From assembly GCA_963971405.1 (NCBI GenBank), contig OZ020487.1, positions 21,809,371-21,873,370 on the forward strand: 64,000 nt of DNA, read 5' to 3'. Positions within the stretch are counted from its first letter, which is position 1; each line of letters begins with the position of its first letter. A program made the position numbers and the translations under genes. This document shows, one piece after another, positions 9,762-22,863 of this stretch. Under the pieces are notes generated by a model. It searched no databases. It saw only the letters and a program-made list of their open reading frames with translations, and was not told where the DNA came from. Source of the DNA: Psococerastis gibbosa. Taxonomy: Eukaryota > Arthropoda > Insecta > Psocodea > Psocidae.

Positions 9762-10539
9762 CCATTACCATTGGCCCGAAAACGTTGAGCTTGCTATAAA
9801 ATGCGGGAATGCTTACAAGTGAGCTTGAAACATTTTCCCACTCCTCTATAGCTAATAAAAATTGTGTCTTATCTATAAAATATGATAGTTTTAGGACTGA
9901 TCGGACATTTCGTTCCCGCCAAAAATATTTTTCTGAATTCCTCGGAGCCAATTGCCACGTCTCGTATCACCATAGTCATTAAAAAGAGATAGCAGGTAGC
10001 CCCAGGATACAAATACAAAGGGCTCGAATGTCCCATATCTCCTATATAAAGAACTCGAGGGTATACAATACATTTACCGCCCTTCAATGCCTTAAATTAC
10101 ACCCCCGCAACCCCCGCGCACTTCGACACCCAAAACTAATAAAATAATTTAGAAATCCACGTTAATTAATAAAATTTATATTAATAATTTTAATTTTAAA
10201 AATTAATAAAAATATTCAATTTCAATTTGTTATCCATGATGATTATAATTCCACAATTGACTATCACCCATAAAAGAACCGGTCCGAGTTCACTCGAGCA
10301 TGCTTTCCAATTTATCAAAATTATTAGATAGAGAAAATTAGTAATTTTATGGCAAATATTTTTCCTATGGTTAAATTTCCGATATCTCGGGGGGGGGGGG
10401 GGGGGGGGGGGGTTGTCCACCTGACGTCACTGGAAGTGAGGTAAATTCTCGATAGGTCAAACTAACACATTAATTACCACACAGCAATAATGGCAGAGCA
10501 TGCAATGCATTTGAGCGCGAATTTTCTATCATTTTTTTC

Positions 10540-11145
10540 AAAAAATAATTTTTTGGGCAAAACCAAATATTTTTTTGGGAAAGCAACCTATCCGGTTTCG
10601 TTACTCAATTTAACACCTAAAACATGCTTGAAGGTAGAAATCATCGATAGAAAGGTTTCGCATTTTTTTTCATTAAAATTTAGTTATTTTTATTTTTTTA
10701 CCCCCAGAAGCAAACTATCAAGGGCAAGCGACCCCCGCATTTTGTCAACATTAATAACGACTACAATCTACGAGAATTTAAAAGAAATCGTTGGAGCCGT
10801 TTTTGAGAAATAATTTTTTTAGACGTTTTTTTGGAGTTTTTTGAAAATAAAACCCCCCCAAATTGAGTTAGCCCAAAAAAAAAAAAATGATGCCGAGGTA
10901 TGATTTTTGTGAACCTACATGCCAAATTTCACTCAAATCCACCGAGTAGTTTGCCCGGAAATCGACGAACAGACAGACCGACAGACCGACAGACCGACAG
11001 ACCGACCGACAGACAGACATTTTGTAAAAACCACTTTTTTGGGTTCCTGGGACCTCAAAACGTGTAAATCCGTTGAAATCTCGGAATCGAAAATTTCGAC
11101 CATCACAAAGCTTTCCTTATACTACGTATAAATTGGAAAGTAAAA
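10540..11145 (+). repeat. Dispersed repeat with CAGACCGA microsatellite, family F
   Basis: Contains a (CAGACCGA)n tract at about 10970-11020, followed by TTTGTAAAAACCACTTTTTT and a GGTTCCTGGGACCTCAAAACG block. The same order recurs at 60350-60600 (plus) and, in part, 31848-31985 (minus). I recognise no coding potential. Confidence 0.55.
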
Positions 11146-11796
11146 ATGAAATAATGAGACAAGGTAGGGCGCGCCAATGGTCTTGTTGGGGGGGGGGGGG
11201 ACAAAAGTTATTTACGCCACTGCCGCCCTCCCCACTCAACGTCAAAGAGACACCCATCTTCAAGTATTTTGTACAAATTTTCTAATTTTATGTCAGATGT
11301 TCAGTCAGGCGCTGCTTCTTCTTCCACAGCTACCATTATAAACTTTACGAGTAAACAAGTGAGGTGCCCGATGAGAAGAGCATGTTCACAGGGCCCCATA
11401 CCATGCTTTACGATCCACCAATTACACGTATAAACACTCATCAACTCGGCTACCTACTGATATTAGACATCAATTTGACTTTAATAAACCTGTTGGTCAT
11501 AGGACTTCCTCTATGCCTCGTTCAAATTAATTTTCTGAGAACTACGAATTGTTATGCAGGGAAAGAAGCTGTGACAATGTGACGTGCTTCGAGTTGACCG
11601 AATTTTATGGCTTTTGATTGAGTTTTATTTATTTTTTTACTATGAATGGAAATTAGTCACTCAATTTTATTGGCCGATAATGTCCATGCGCGACCTGAGA
11701 AAATATTCCTCTGGACGTATTGTGCGTAACTAAGTTCCGAATAAAATGACATGAGAATTCTCTAAATAACACATTTCTAACTGGCGTGAAACAACG

Positions 11797-12130
11797 TTGT
11801 TGTCAAACCACAGCCTCAGGTTTTTCAACCAAGATGTTCTTCTCCCGGGAGCCCTCAGTTCTTCTATCTTCCCTTGGATTATTACATGCAGAAGGGGTTA
11901 CTTTTCGTTCCTCATCACTTGGCCGAAGTACTTCAGTTTCCATTCCTTAAGTAGCAAATGCGTCTTCTGCGTCTATTTACAGGACCTCAGCATTAGGGAC
12001 ATGATCTCTCCAGGCTGTGCGCAGTATTCGTCTGTATGTCCACATTCCAAAAGCACTGATTTTGTTCTCCATAGCTTGTGTAAACTTCCATCCCTACATA
12101 CCATACATAGAACGTTTGGGAATGCATAAC
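11797..12130 (-). pseudogene. LINE ORF2 C-terminal relic (reverse transcriptase end), degenerate
   Basis: On the minus strand, broken frames read AMENKISAFGMWTYRRILRT, then AWRDHVPNAEVL, then further down NEEKV-like and PREDRRTEGSREKN pieces. AMENKIxAFxMWxYRRxLR is the familiar region just after the reverse transcriptase of several animal LINEs. Stops and frame changes show it is dead. A second relic of the same family is at 35530-35810. Confidence 0.65.
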
Positions 12131-13519
12131 ATTTTCACTATTCACTATCGAAAATACAACCGCAGATTCCGCATACTCCTGTATCGGATGTGAAAAGCGA
12201 ACAACATAAACAGATTTAGGCTGCTTGTCACCTCGTCTGTAGGGATTTTCGAGGTCTAATTTGGCGCATTTGAATTTCTATATGGCGAAGAAGAACTATG
12301 AGGATAGGTTCGTACTTGTAAATGCGACGTCCGGTCTGTAATTAGTTGTGCTAATATTGTAAACGTGTGTTACAATGGTAAAGTTGACTTGTTTGGCAAG
12401 GTCGTATAATACACAATACACAATCATGCCACTCAGAAGGATGAGACACAGGCCCGTATGACTTGACATTTTTATTTTTTAATATTCAATGCAAGTAAGT
12501 ACATAGGCTAAATGAGGCTCAAAATATAGGCTATAAGTTATGAAGTAATGTGTGTCATGTCATGACGTTTACATGCTGTGATTTTTTTATGGATTAATAT
12601 GGTATACAAATGAACGACTGTAAGCTTATCGAAAGTCCCTGGGTAAAATTTGCAGTCTTTATAATAACTCCTACATAAGTACCAAAGTACTCCCAACAGC
12701 TCATCAAGAGCGGCGAGATATTCACTGGCCCAGTCCGTTAAAGGTTAAAGGATGTGAACAGGAAAATGAACTAAAGTTTCTTCTTATGTCTTATGTCCAC
12801 AAGTGTGCCCATTATGGGCTTGAGTATTTCTCTCAGTGCTCTACCCAGCATCCCCTCCGGTTTAAAATGCATTTGGTAGTTTTGTTATTAACAACCGGAT
12901 TGTTTTACCATGTAATACACAAACTCGAATTTTAGTTACAGCTGCGGATATTCTTGACTCTTGAGCAATACCTTCTCTTACAGTCGACGAAACTACAGTA
13001 TAGTTGAATAGTTCATCATTAATACACGATACTGTAGTTGCCTGGTTTACGGTTACTTTTGTGATTCAGCCACGTGTGTCGGTTTTTAATCGCCTGAAGA
13101 GCGTAGTATTACTCGCGTAACAGGATCGTGTGATTAGATGCAGCAACTGTCTCAACTCTCAGCTGTCCAGGCTAGTGACACGTCTTTTGTCACGCCGGCA
13201 GCTGCGGAATTTTCTACTATTATAGCAAAACAATCTCACGAAGACTAGTAATTAAAGAATCTGTATTTAACGCCGGTCGGTTTACTTGTTATTTTCTAGA
13301 CATTCATTCGTTTCATTTTTGAATAAAAGTAAATTGGATCTTGTATTCAATGGGCCATGATGAATCTAACCAGGCTGCACTTGGTCCTACTAACAAAGTG
13401 CATTATGAGAACCAACTTCACTGATTATTATTCAACTTAACCTACATATAAGTGGAATTAGTTTTTTTCGTTATTTTCTTAATGAAGAAGTTTAAATGTT
13501 TAACTTCATATTCATATAC

Positions 13520-13807
13520 CTACCTTCTTTTTCTTCTGGCTCTACAGCCATTGATGAGCTTGACAACACGCCTCCAGTCATCTCGGTTTTGTACAACGCT
13601 CCACCATCTACGGACTCCCAACTCGCAAAGGTCAGTTTCAAACTCATCCTTCCAGCGTTTTCCAGGACATCCGGCCAGTCGTCTTCCTGTCACGCTTGCT
13701 TTGTAGATCCTTTTTGGCATGCGGTTGTCTGACATTCTTTGATGAACCGCAATATGTCTTCTCCGTTGCGTATTGCGTCTGTTTCGGCGTTGTTTCTTAT
13801 ACGCCAC
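13520..13807 (-). pseudogene. LINE ORF2 extreme C-terminus, open fragment
   Basis: A 95-codon minus frame whose middle reads RMSDNRMPKRIYKASVTGRR, then AGCPGKRWKDEFETDLCELG and DDWRRVV. The GRRxxGxPxKRWKDxxExDL...WRR pattern is characteristic of the C-terminal tail of animal LINE ORF2 proteins. The upstream reverse transcriptase is absent, as expected for a 5'-truncated copy. Confidence 0.65.
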
Positions 13808-15270
13808 TTCGCACAGGGATCTATACCTACTCTACCTACCTATGGCATTGTATTTCAATATTTCATGGCCCATTTATCTTCGGTCAGCATGCCGCAACAG
13901 CTATTTTCCACAGATCTGCCTAAACTTCATACTTCCAATGCAACAATCTCTGGCCAGCATTGAATTTTTCATGATATATTCTCACCCAATTCTAACATAT
14001 GGAGTCTTATTGGTGTTTGTTGTAGCTCATGATGTCCTTCTTTGAATATTCATCCAAAACCGCTTCGTTTTGACAACTATTTCCCAACGCTATTTTAGAT
14101 TTCAGTGGAGTTTTATATTTATTTTTACAGAATTTTCGTTTGGATAATAAGTTAATCAAGTTAGGTATCGGACATTAACCTTTCCTGTTCAATGTGTCAT
14201 TAGCGTTCATCTCCGTGAACTGTCCAAGATAGATGCCGTAGATGAGATAAAATTTATCAGGTTATGCCGGTAGCTTGCAGCTACGCTACAACATGTTAAT
14301 CTTACATCTCATAAACGAGCTTCGAGGCGAATTTTAAGATTGATAACATGTCTGCCATCGGCTTCTTGTCTGCACTTATTTTCATCCATAAACATGTCGA
14401 AAAACTCTGTTCGGAATTTTTACGCATAATTTATGTAGTGTGAAACAATTATTTTCTTTATCCAAACAAACCCTATGAAGGTAATCCCGGGTTCTAGATT
14501 ACATTTTAATTTTTCTCATACATTTTGGTATACGAGTAGTCTAGTTAGTCGAGAACTGGACTACGAAATGATTGGTCAAGGTTAGAAAAAACTCGATATA
14601 AAAGCAAAAAACTGCCATCTAACCTTAAAGGGTAGGGAAAACACGACTGACCACAACGTCCGTTGTATAGGTCTAACAGTGGGGAAGAAAGAAAATCCTT
14701 CAACAATCCACAAGCCTTAATGGGTCCCATTATATATGCTATGCATGAAATTAGGAGACTCCTCACTATACTACATCAAATAACAGACATTTTTTTTGAT
14801 AAATTGACTTGAGGTAAGGATGACCCATTAGTTGAATAAAATAGTTCCCAGCTCTATATCTCCAAGATGATATATCTGAATGTCTCTAAATTTTAACACT
14901 AATACCAAGTTCCTAATTTTTATGAATATCTCCACATCGTTTCAATTAGCGTCCGCAGGGTTTTTTCAATACAAAGAATCGTGACAAAGTATCGACAAAT
15001 TACTAAAAGTCTTTGGAAGTATGGCGGTGTTTAATTTATTGAGGAACGGATAAGCTCGATTTATCGATCACTGTACCGTAACCCGTAATCAGACATACTG
15101 AATACTTCTCAAACTCTAACAAATCTGACATCGTTTATTGAATCTTGGAAGTGAGACTTCCCCTTTTGTAAGTTATGGTTGGCTCCATGAGTAGATCCCC
15201 GCCTATTCAAGATCAATTTGCTTCTGGTCACTGCGTAATAAACAAAAACAAAAAGGAGATACATATACAA

Positions 15271-15656
15271 TTAGACGCCCATTCCACCGACCGGCTAGGG
15301 CTATTTACAAAAACAGTGACGTGGTAGCAGACATTCAAGACTTAGGCGGGGTTTCCACCGACCTCGCATTGCAGAATTGACGGAAATGTTTATTTTCCTC
15401 TATGCCATAGTTAAAATTGTTCAATGATCATGCAGTAAAATCACAAACAAACTAAAAAAAAAAAATGGCGTCATGGGATATGTTAAGTAGAAACATTTTA
15501 ATAGATTTCTATAAAAAGAAAAATTCTAATTTCCGTCAATGTCATTTGCATTCTGCAATGCGAGGTCGGTGGAAACGCCACCTAAGTCTTGAATGTCTGC
15601 TACCACGTCACCGTTTTTGTAAATAGCCCTAGCCGGTCGGTGGAATGGGCGCCTAA
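15271..15656. mobile_element. Nested foldback element (outer and inner palindromes)
   Basis: Outer ends TTAGACGCCCATTCCACC and GGTGGAATGGGCGCCTAA are inverse. The core GTGGTAGCAGACATTCAAG pairs with its inverse. Between them sits a second palindrome, TTAGGCGGGGTTTCCACCGA ... AGGTCGGTGGAAACGCC, with GCATTGCAGAAT arms. The inner unit is the same type as at 18000-18264 and 56111-56512. Confidence 0.75.
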
Positions 15657-15885
15657 TATAACTGTAACTGTCAATACTGAACTTAACTTATCAATATTAT
15701 CTTCTAATGTATTGGTATAGGCTTACAGGAACATAGGCTTATAGGAACATAAAAAACAGAGTGGCCTGACAACGCAATGAGAGGCTCGGCCTGAGAACTA
15801 GTAGAGGATCCTCTTGGACTAGACTCTATTTGGAATGTTGTGGTCAGCAACACGCCCGGCAGTCGTATTACCTATTAGGGTTGGC

Positions 15886-16158
15886 CAGTGACGGATTAAA
15901 GGGGGGGGGGCGGTTGCCCCCTGAAAGCACCCAAAGCTATAAAAAAAGTAGCATTGTCTATCAGAAAGAGTACACAAATAATTTCGCATATTAGTTTTAA
16001 AAAAGAAAAAGAAAGAATTGGCGCGAAAATGTCAATCACTGTCTACAAGTGTCTATTTGCCACGTTTTTACGTATTTTTTTTTGTTGATTAGCATGTAAT
16101 AAAAAAGCTTCAAATTCCCATCCGCCCCTCCCAAAACTTTTTGTTTAATCCGCCACTG
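15886..16158. mobile_element. hAT-like MITE with G-run
   Basis: Ends CAGTGACGGATTAAA and TTTAATCCGCCACTG are inverse. Flanks GGGTTGGC and CGGTTGGG share the central six bases GGTTGG, a decayed 8-bp duplication. A run of ten G follows the left end. Confidence 0.65.
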
Positions 16159-17669
16159 CGGTTGGGTGGACCTAGGTCAGGCGGAAATTGTTTCCATTTC
16201 ATAGTCTAGTTCTCTGCCAACTGAACTATTCCTTACCATATAAATTATAAGCACACACTGTATAATAGCGTAGCGACAATGGGAAAATGTGACAAACCTT
16301 TAATTGTTATTTATTTTTTATTTTATTTTTTTTGGTTCCATTTTAGCTCATTAACATTCGAATTCGTAGTAAAGTTATGAAGAGGTTATGGTCATAAATG
16401 GGCCCGAAGTACAATTTTTTTTTTGCAGCTTTGGAATTTTTTGTTTTTTTTTCTATAGGCATTCTAGGAATGTAAATGCTACAGTAGCCATATTATGATA
16501 TGATGTAGGTACAGGCGTTAAGTTACCTTCTATAATATAAAAGATATATAGTAGGCTATAAGACATAGATATAGTAATATTATTATAGGAAATCAGTTAC
16601 TATACCGGCACTGTGTTTGTTGTATGATAACTCCATGTTATAAAACAAACATTGTTGTTTAGCTTTTACTGGTTGAAGAGTTTTATAACAAAAGGAGGGG
16701 GACCGCCCAACAGCGTGCAGAACATTAAATGAGGCTTGAAATCGCGCGGAAAACCTCTGGCGACATTCCAACGGTTGATTAGTTGGATACACACAGTTGT
16801 TGTAAGATGCTGCTTGACAGCTTAAATGCTTACTTAACGAACTATGAAATAAAGTAGTCACTGAAAGCTGTGAAATTGTCCACATTTCAAATTAAACAAT
16901 GGCGAAGATGCAGCAAATTAAATCAAACAACCTGCTTTTTAATAACGTCCGTTAAATCAACTTCCCTTTTAAAGACAATAAATAATAAAATAAACGAAAA
17001 GTGCAATACTATACAACAATAGTTTTGTACAATATAAATAACATAATATTTAATTTTATTTTTTTTATTTTTTAGTATTAAATAATGAAAATTAACCTAC
17101 CTATGGTTAACATGAAAAAAAGACTTTATAGTCTTACTGTTCGCCAATTGTATTGTTGCAATAAAGTTGTTATTCATTCATTCATACTAATAAATAATTG
17201 TTTAAATAATAATAATAATAAATCCATTGGACTGGCTTCGGGGTCGGGCATCAAATGAAAGGCTGGAAATAGTGAAGAATTCGGTCCGGAATTCGGTCGG
17301 ACTGAACCGAATCGAAGATACAGTCAAAAAATATAAATCGGTGGGATCGTCCAACTCTAAATATAGTAGACAACAACACTTGAGTTCAGTCCAATCTAAC
17401 GAAATTCACAAAAATTTCTTCATAAGTTCGGTAATATTATATAATCACAGAATAGCGGCCGGGTATGTACCAAATATTTTAACAATGTCAATGTGCCTAC
17501 GATACATTGAATTTAATTTTATAATAATAACAACAGATTTTAGGAATTCCAAACACGAAAACCACTATAGACTTCCAATTTAAAATACATATACCCAATG
17601 AAATAATTATCTTTTTCAAGCTCAGCATCCTCTTCATAATCCATAATATTGGTATTTACTTTCTAATCA

Positions 17670-17999
17670 TAATACAATACGGGTCGGTATGCTTATTTCA
17701 CATGAAAGGCATCATGAAAAAAATCATGTACCAAGTACTTTCCCAAAAATATATTACTCAAAATGCTTAAAACCCCAATATTTCAGACCTATTTTTTCAA
17801 AAAAATTTCTTTGGGGGAGACCCCCGGGCCCCCCTGTCTCCAGGACAGAATATTCGTAAAGCCTCACTTGCCCTTGCACATATCAATTTCTTTTCTCCGG
17901 GGGGGGGGGGGGGCTCCCCTCTCCCCAGGGTATAATATACGTAAAAACCTCAATAATTTGGGCCCATTTATCGATTTCTAGGTTTCAAGGTCTTGGGGT
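17670..17999 (+). repeat. G-run-rich dispersed repeat (partial copy of the 50935-51920 element)
   Basis: Shares AGGCATCATGAAAAAAATCA, AAAACCCCAATATTTCAGAC, GGGGGAGACCCCCGGGCCCC and CTTGGGGT blocks with the long element at 50935-51920. A 14-G run lies near 17898-17911. Confidence 0.6.
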
Positions 18000-18264
18000 A
18001 TTCCACCGCCCTGCAACTGGCATTGACGGAAATTTGAATTTTTCTTTTTATAGAAATCTATTAAAATGTTTGTACTTTACATATTCCATGACGGCATTTT
18101 TTATTTTTAGTTTGTTTGTGATTTTACTCTATGATCATTGATCAATTTTAACTATGGCATAGAGTAAAACAAAAATTTCCGTCAATGTCATTTGCATTCT
18201 GCAATGAGAGGTCGGTAAAAACCCCGCCTTTATTAATGATATCTGCTACCATGAAACCCCGCCT
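18000..18264. mobile_element. Foldback element, inner type, partly deleted
   Basis: Inverse arms CATTGACGGAAATTTG and AAATTTCCGTCAATG surround a TATGATCATTGATCAATTTT centre. The right flank CGCCTTTATTAATGATATCT, GCTACCATG is shared with 56440-56465, so this is the same subfamily as 56111-56512 with one outer arm lost. Confidence 0.7.
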
Positions 18265-18649
18265 TTCGAAAGCCAGGTCAATTTTCTTCAATACCAGCGG
18301 GCCTACTAGGCCTATGCCGATCGAGCATACGGAATAAAGTGTATCTGATTGATTCCATTGCGTTGTCTAAAACACTTAAATAACTCGTTGGCTTCCAAAG
18401 TAATTTAGTGACTGACCGGCGATCCCCAAAAGAGAGTTAAAAAGTAGCTTCCACATTCCTAACGTTTTTATAGCTGTGATGATATTTATTACGATTATAA
18501 CAACACATGAGCGCTATTTTGAAGTGAGCGATCAGGTAATGAGTTAAATATTATAGTTCCATTAATATCAGACACATCAACGGTGAGAAGTATGTGAAAT
18601 GCAGAGGCGCATTAGTCATGGAAATTCAATGCAGACGAATGGCCATGGC

Positions 18650-18786
18650 CGTGCTCAGGGGGGTAGTCCAAGGGGTCCGGACCGGGACTTGTATTGTTTG
18701 AAGAATTCATCCATTAATTCATTAATAAATTACTTAAATTTTTTTTGACCCCCCCCCCCCCAAATCAAAACCTGGGCACGGCCTTG
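18650..18786. mobile_element. Short MITE, GGCCGTGCYCAGG ends
   Basis: Ends GGCCGTGCTCAGGGGGG and CCTGGGCACGGCC are inverse. It shares GGGGTAGTCCAAGGGGTCCG and AAGAATTCATCCATTA with the copy at 26734-26909. Carries a C-run of ten or more on the right. Confidence 0.65.
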
Positions 18787-19149
18787 CGAATCGCTATCCC
18801 CCAAGAATATTTCATAATTTGGTTGGTATAAAATATGAGAAAATAAAATCGTGTCAGAATGATAAATACCCGATTTACATACCTACAGGCACAAAATAAA
18901 TTTTTTTTCTAAATGTACTGTAAGTAATCCCAGATTTAGTCTTAACAAGTTTTTTTGCACACTAAGTAGCTCTATTCAGTGCTAGCATTTAGATGAGGGC
19001 TCTCAGCTTGGAGATATTTGCATAAGATGTATTTGGTTGAACCCTAGGTACGGTACGTGAATTTAAAGCCATGCTCATTCAATATTATAATGTGTGTTTG
19101 ATTTAGGGAATGGGTGCCCGTCAGCTTAAATTGCTTACGATATTAAACT

Positions 19150-19245
19150 ATACTACCCGTCAAAGATGACACTTGGAATACCTATAAAAATCGAATAAAC
19201 TCGGTGTTCTCACCTGCAATGTCATCCTATAGTGGTCAAATAGTA
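19150..19245. repeat. Diverged relative of the 54041 palindromic MITE
   Basis: Shares CTACCCG, TGACACTTGGAATACCTATA, AAAATCGAATAAACTCGGTG and TTCT with 54041-54166, and ends ATGTCATCCTATAGTGGTC. Old and unequal arms. Confidence 0.5.
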
Positions 19246-19677
19246 TACGTATATGCGTATAAATACAAACTACGAGTACATCTGTACAACCATACATTTT
19301 ACAATACACTACAATGGCAATATACTGTATATAAGAATAAATATAATTTTATAATTGGAAATTCTTACCGTACCATATATATTGTACCATGATACCATTT
19401 GGCGTATTTTCGCTTTGGTCGCAGAATTTTAAGGTTAAAAACTTTTTTTTAAACACCGATAAACCATCCATTGCTCTTTACGTTAGGTACAAGGCACTTA
19501 TGATAATTATGGGCAGAGTGACTTATGGGTATAGTGTAAAGTTTAGTTGGAATTTCGTTAGAATGCAGCCACTTAGAAACATAGACTAACATAGACTTCT
19601 GTACAATAAATCTTTAAAGAACCAACCTAACTACCAATTACTTCATCCATACCAACAAACACAATCCCGTTGTCCAC

Positions 19678-19932
19678 TTGAGTTGCCTATTAGCAAATGC
19701 AATCCTGTCCACCCAGGTCGATTTTCCAGAAACCGCAAAAAACTGTTGTGCCGCAACGCCATGAGGTATAATATTACAGTTTTTAAAGCTAATTTTAACA
19801 GTATTAGAATTGCTTTTGCGTCTTAATATCTGATTCATCGGATAGAGTATTGAAAAATAAAAAAAATGGCGCGAATATCTCAAAACTGAAAAAAATGGAG
19901 AGGATTGCTTTTGCTAATAGGCAACTCACTTG
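19678..19932. mobile_element. Inverted-repeat element with ~30 bp arms
   Basis: Left CTTGAGTTGCCTATTAGCAA (then ATGCAATCCT) is the inverse of right AGGATTGCTTTTGCTAATAG (then GCAACTCACTTG). The interior is AT-rich with no ORF of note. No target duplication was identified. Confidence 0.5.
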
Positions 19933-21347
19933 TCCAGTGGGCTCCTGATAGCAGCTTGCCAAACCGCCACCAACATCTACCCAAAAGTGAAAACCCTTAC
20001 CTAAGGGCGCAAAGGTCCGCGCCTTATTAAATATAATACAATAATAGTGAAATTTGGGTGCGACTAATCGATTCTTAAAAAGTGATCATTCATAGTCAGG
20101 ACCTAGAAATAATATTCATTCAACTGCTCACACTCCATAATCCTTGGACTGGCTGATTGGAAGTTGGCCATAAGTGATTTTCAATAATAATTTTAATCAG
20201 ATAGGTGGAGGTGAAGAATGCGAGAACAATGGGGGTCTTCAAATTTGAATATGTCTCATATCATTTGGCCAATTGCCAGATTTCTATCCAGACAATGTTT
20301 AATCCCGGAATGCAGGTCAGGGAAATGATGGGTGGTGCATACCTGGAGGGCCACACAGTATGAAATCTGCATAAGTTAGTTATGCAATAAATTTGCAAAA
20401 ATATCATATTTTATAGACAAGTGCAGTTCACCCTTCATGATGAATTACTGCAAAATCCATAATTTAGCATAATTTTTATAAAGTCTTGCACATGTTCTGA
20501 TATACTTATTAAATAAATTTGTATGCATCAGAAGACCACTATTACATGTGTTCAGTGTTCACAAGAATTATCTGATTTATTTTATGTTGCGCTTCAACTA
20601 TTTCACCGCCTTGTCTATCTGATGTAGGCCTAAATAGTTTTGGCACTGCTATTGTGTGCGATTCTTTGGTGACTCTGCCCACATCAGGTCCGTGACAGGT
20701 ATGTTTTAAAACCTACATCACTCATGCTGGCAGTGTCACAATAGATCACTTACTGCTCCTAATAACATGCATGACTGCAAAGTCAGAACCACTTCCTACA
20801 CTTGCGAAGTATCACCGGCCGTTTTGCACCTATTGGCTTTTACATCAAACCCACTACACTGGGTTACGCTTATTGTATCTAAACCTGTACTGTATTTACA
20901 CAATTCAATGGGGGCCGTGGATCTCTTTGCGATCAATTCGTTTTTGTCGGAGCTTCCTGGATCAAAACGGGGTTTCTAAGCTCCTCTAGCTTTCCCATTA
21001 TTATTTTGTTTAAGGGGAAGCGAACCGTACATATTGGCCACCCTGGATCACCACAAAATAGGTTGGTTTATATTTTTTATTTAAGTTATAAAGATTTGGT
21101 CCTCTCAATTGGAACACGATATATCATTCGCCCTATTAAACTAAGGTGTTTTCACATTTTTTGTAATTTTTTCCCATGAATTCAAAAATTCGGTAAATTA
21201 CTGTCACCTTTTAGTTTCAGGGAACCCTGTAACCTTCGATCCGCTTATAAACCCAGGAAAACAATTAGCTTTGATGACAGGCAGCAGGAATATCAAGAGA
21301 TAATATCATTAAACTATTCGGAGTTAATCCAACAGCATACAGAGATA

Positions 21348-21590
21348 TTAATTTACTGATGTTCTCAAGTATCGGAAATCAGGATCCTCTATTTCCGGCG
21401 CAGCTGTGTCGGGCAGGAGCAAAAGGGGCAGAAGAACCTCCTCCTTGGGCAATGTGTTGACAGCATTAGACGTCAAAACTGTTGACAGAGTGGCCATCAG
21501 CGTGGGCAGTGTTGACTGAGTGACCAACAGCGACGCAGCGTAGGCAGTCAAAAACGCGGGGCGGGGGCGCGTTCCTTGGTAAACCTATTG
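21348..21590 (-). other. GC/CpG-richer island inside the giant intron
   Basis: The block has more G+C and CpG than the surrounding intron (GCGACGCAGCG, GCGGGGCGGGGGCGCG). The minus frame is open for 67 codons (contains TLMATLSTVLTSNAVNTLP and LLLLPDTAAPEIEDP) but matches nothing I know. It could be an alternative exon or promoter, or a repeat relic. Confidence 0.25.
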
Positions 21591-21846
21591 GCCGCAGGTT
21601 AATTAACAATTTACTAATGTAAAGTATTGGAAAAGTTTAAATTTAAGATTAAAATTTTTGATTGAGCGAGAATTATTGCAACTCTGATTATAGATAGAAT
21701 TTTGCAATAGTGAATTTCAATTTAATTGTCTTTCCGGTATTTTTGTCACTCAGGTACCGACGCATTGTCAATAATTAATTCATTAAATTCTTAGTAAAAG
21801 CCTTAAATCGCCGTTTTGTTTAATTTCTTAAGGTGCGGGGTTTGTT

Positions 21847-22033
21847 CATGGGCGGATTTTGCCTCCAATTTAAGGGGGGAGGGGGTCAGCGGGCAGATTT
21901 AACATTAACATTAAAAACATTATTATTTTTAATTCCCACAGTAAACCCATTTTTATCTAGTGTAAGTTCATTTTATTTTATTTGGGGGGGGGGGGGGTCC
22001 AGACCCCCTGACCCCCCCTGAAATCCGCCCTTG
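21847..22033. mobile_element. hAT-like MITE with 8-bp target duplication
   Basis: Ends CATGGGCGGATTT and AAATCCGCCCTTG are inverse. Flanks GGTTTGTT (21839-21846) and GATTTGTT (22034-22041) agree at 7 of 8 positions. Contains long G and C runs near both ends. Confidence 0.75.
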
Positions 22034-22654
22034 GATTTGTTGTTAATTGTACGGAATCTCTGAAAGAATAGCAATCTCAGGGCTTCTCTGAAATCTTGTG
22101 CTATTTTGTGGGTATCATGTAAACCGCGGTGCCCCGGCGTTCGCTTTGGCCACAGGCCAGGGCTTCCACCATATGGTCCACCCACTTCTTTCATATAACT
22201 CATTTCAGTCATTTGTTTAACAGTAGTGATAAATCCTCGCATTTTTTCGCAGCTCTGGTTTTCCCTGACGTTAAAAAAAGTAAGCTATTCGATATTCTCC
22301 CGCCACTCTAAAGTACAATTTCAAGGTCTTTACGTCAGCACGTCAAGTACAGTTTATAACTGTAGCATCTACTTTGATGAGGAAGAAAGAATGAAAGAAA
22401 AGATAGGGATATGTGAGCCACTAACCTCGCTTGCGAAATAGTGAGAAACAACAGTCCCGGGGTAAAGTCCTTAGCTGAAATCTCAGGAGGTTTCAAGGAA
22501 TCGAACTTACCCTCTCTCAAAAATTCGTGGGTACGATAATACCCCGTTTGGTTTTGTCTTTTAAAATGAGACAAGTGGTAACTATGACTACGGTAAATTC
22601 TTCTTTTAATGTACCGTTTTCGTTAAAAGAAGAATTTAATGTACCGTTTTCGTT

Positions 22655-22863
22655 ACCAGAGCAGGTTCAAAGCTGCAGATAAATTGGTCGTGTGCACAGT
22701 GCCGGTAGGGAAACATGGTAGGACTTGTCCTGGTCACCTCCGAACTAATCGTGTGACTTGACTGTGTTTCCCAAGTGGTTCGGAATCCACTATAATCAGG
22801 AGGTCCACTGGAGTCCTATGGGCCCACACCGTGGCCTGGGACTGTGTCCAACCATACTACTAC
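22655..22863 (+). mobile_element. Retroposon family E copy, 5'-truncated, (TAC)n tail, 13-bp duplication
   Basis: Flanked by identical TACCGTTTTCGTT at 22642-22654 and 22864-22876. The body (ACCAGAGCAGGTTCAAAGCT ... CACCGTGGCCTGGGACTG) ends in a (TAC)n tail. It differs from the copy at 58222-58461 at about three positions over the shared ~205 bp, so both are young. Variable 5' ends with a constant 3' end fit target-primed reverse transcription of a LINE, or of a SINE with LINE help. Confidence 0.85.

Noticed and set aside
10389-10411. Long G run as a functional element
   Set aside because: Homopolymer; similar C or G runs recur across the window, mostly within MITEs, and their length may be unreliable in the assembly.
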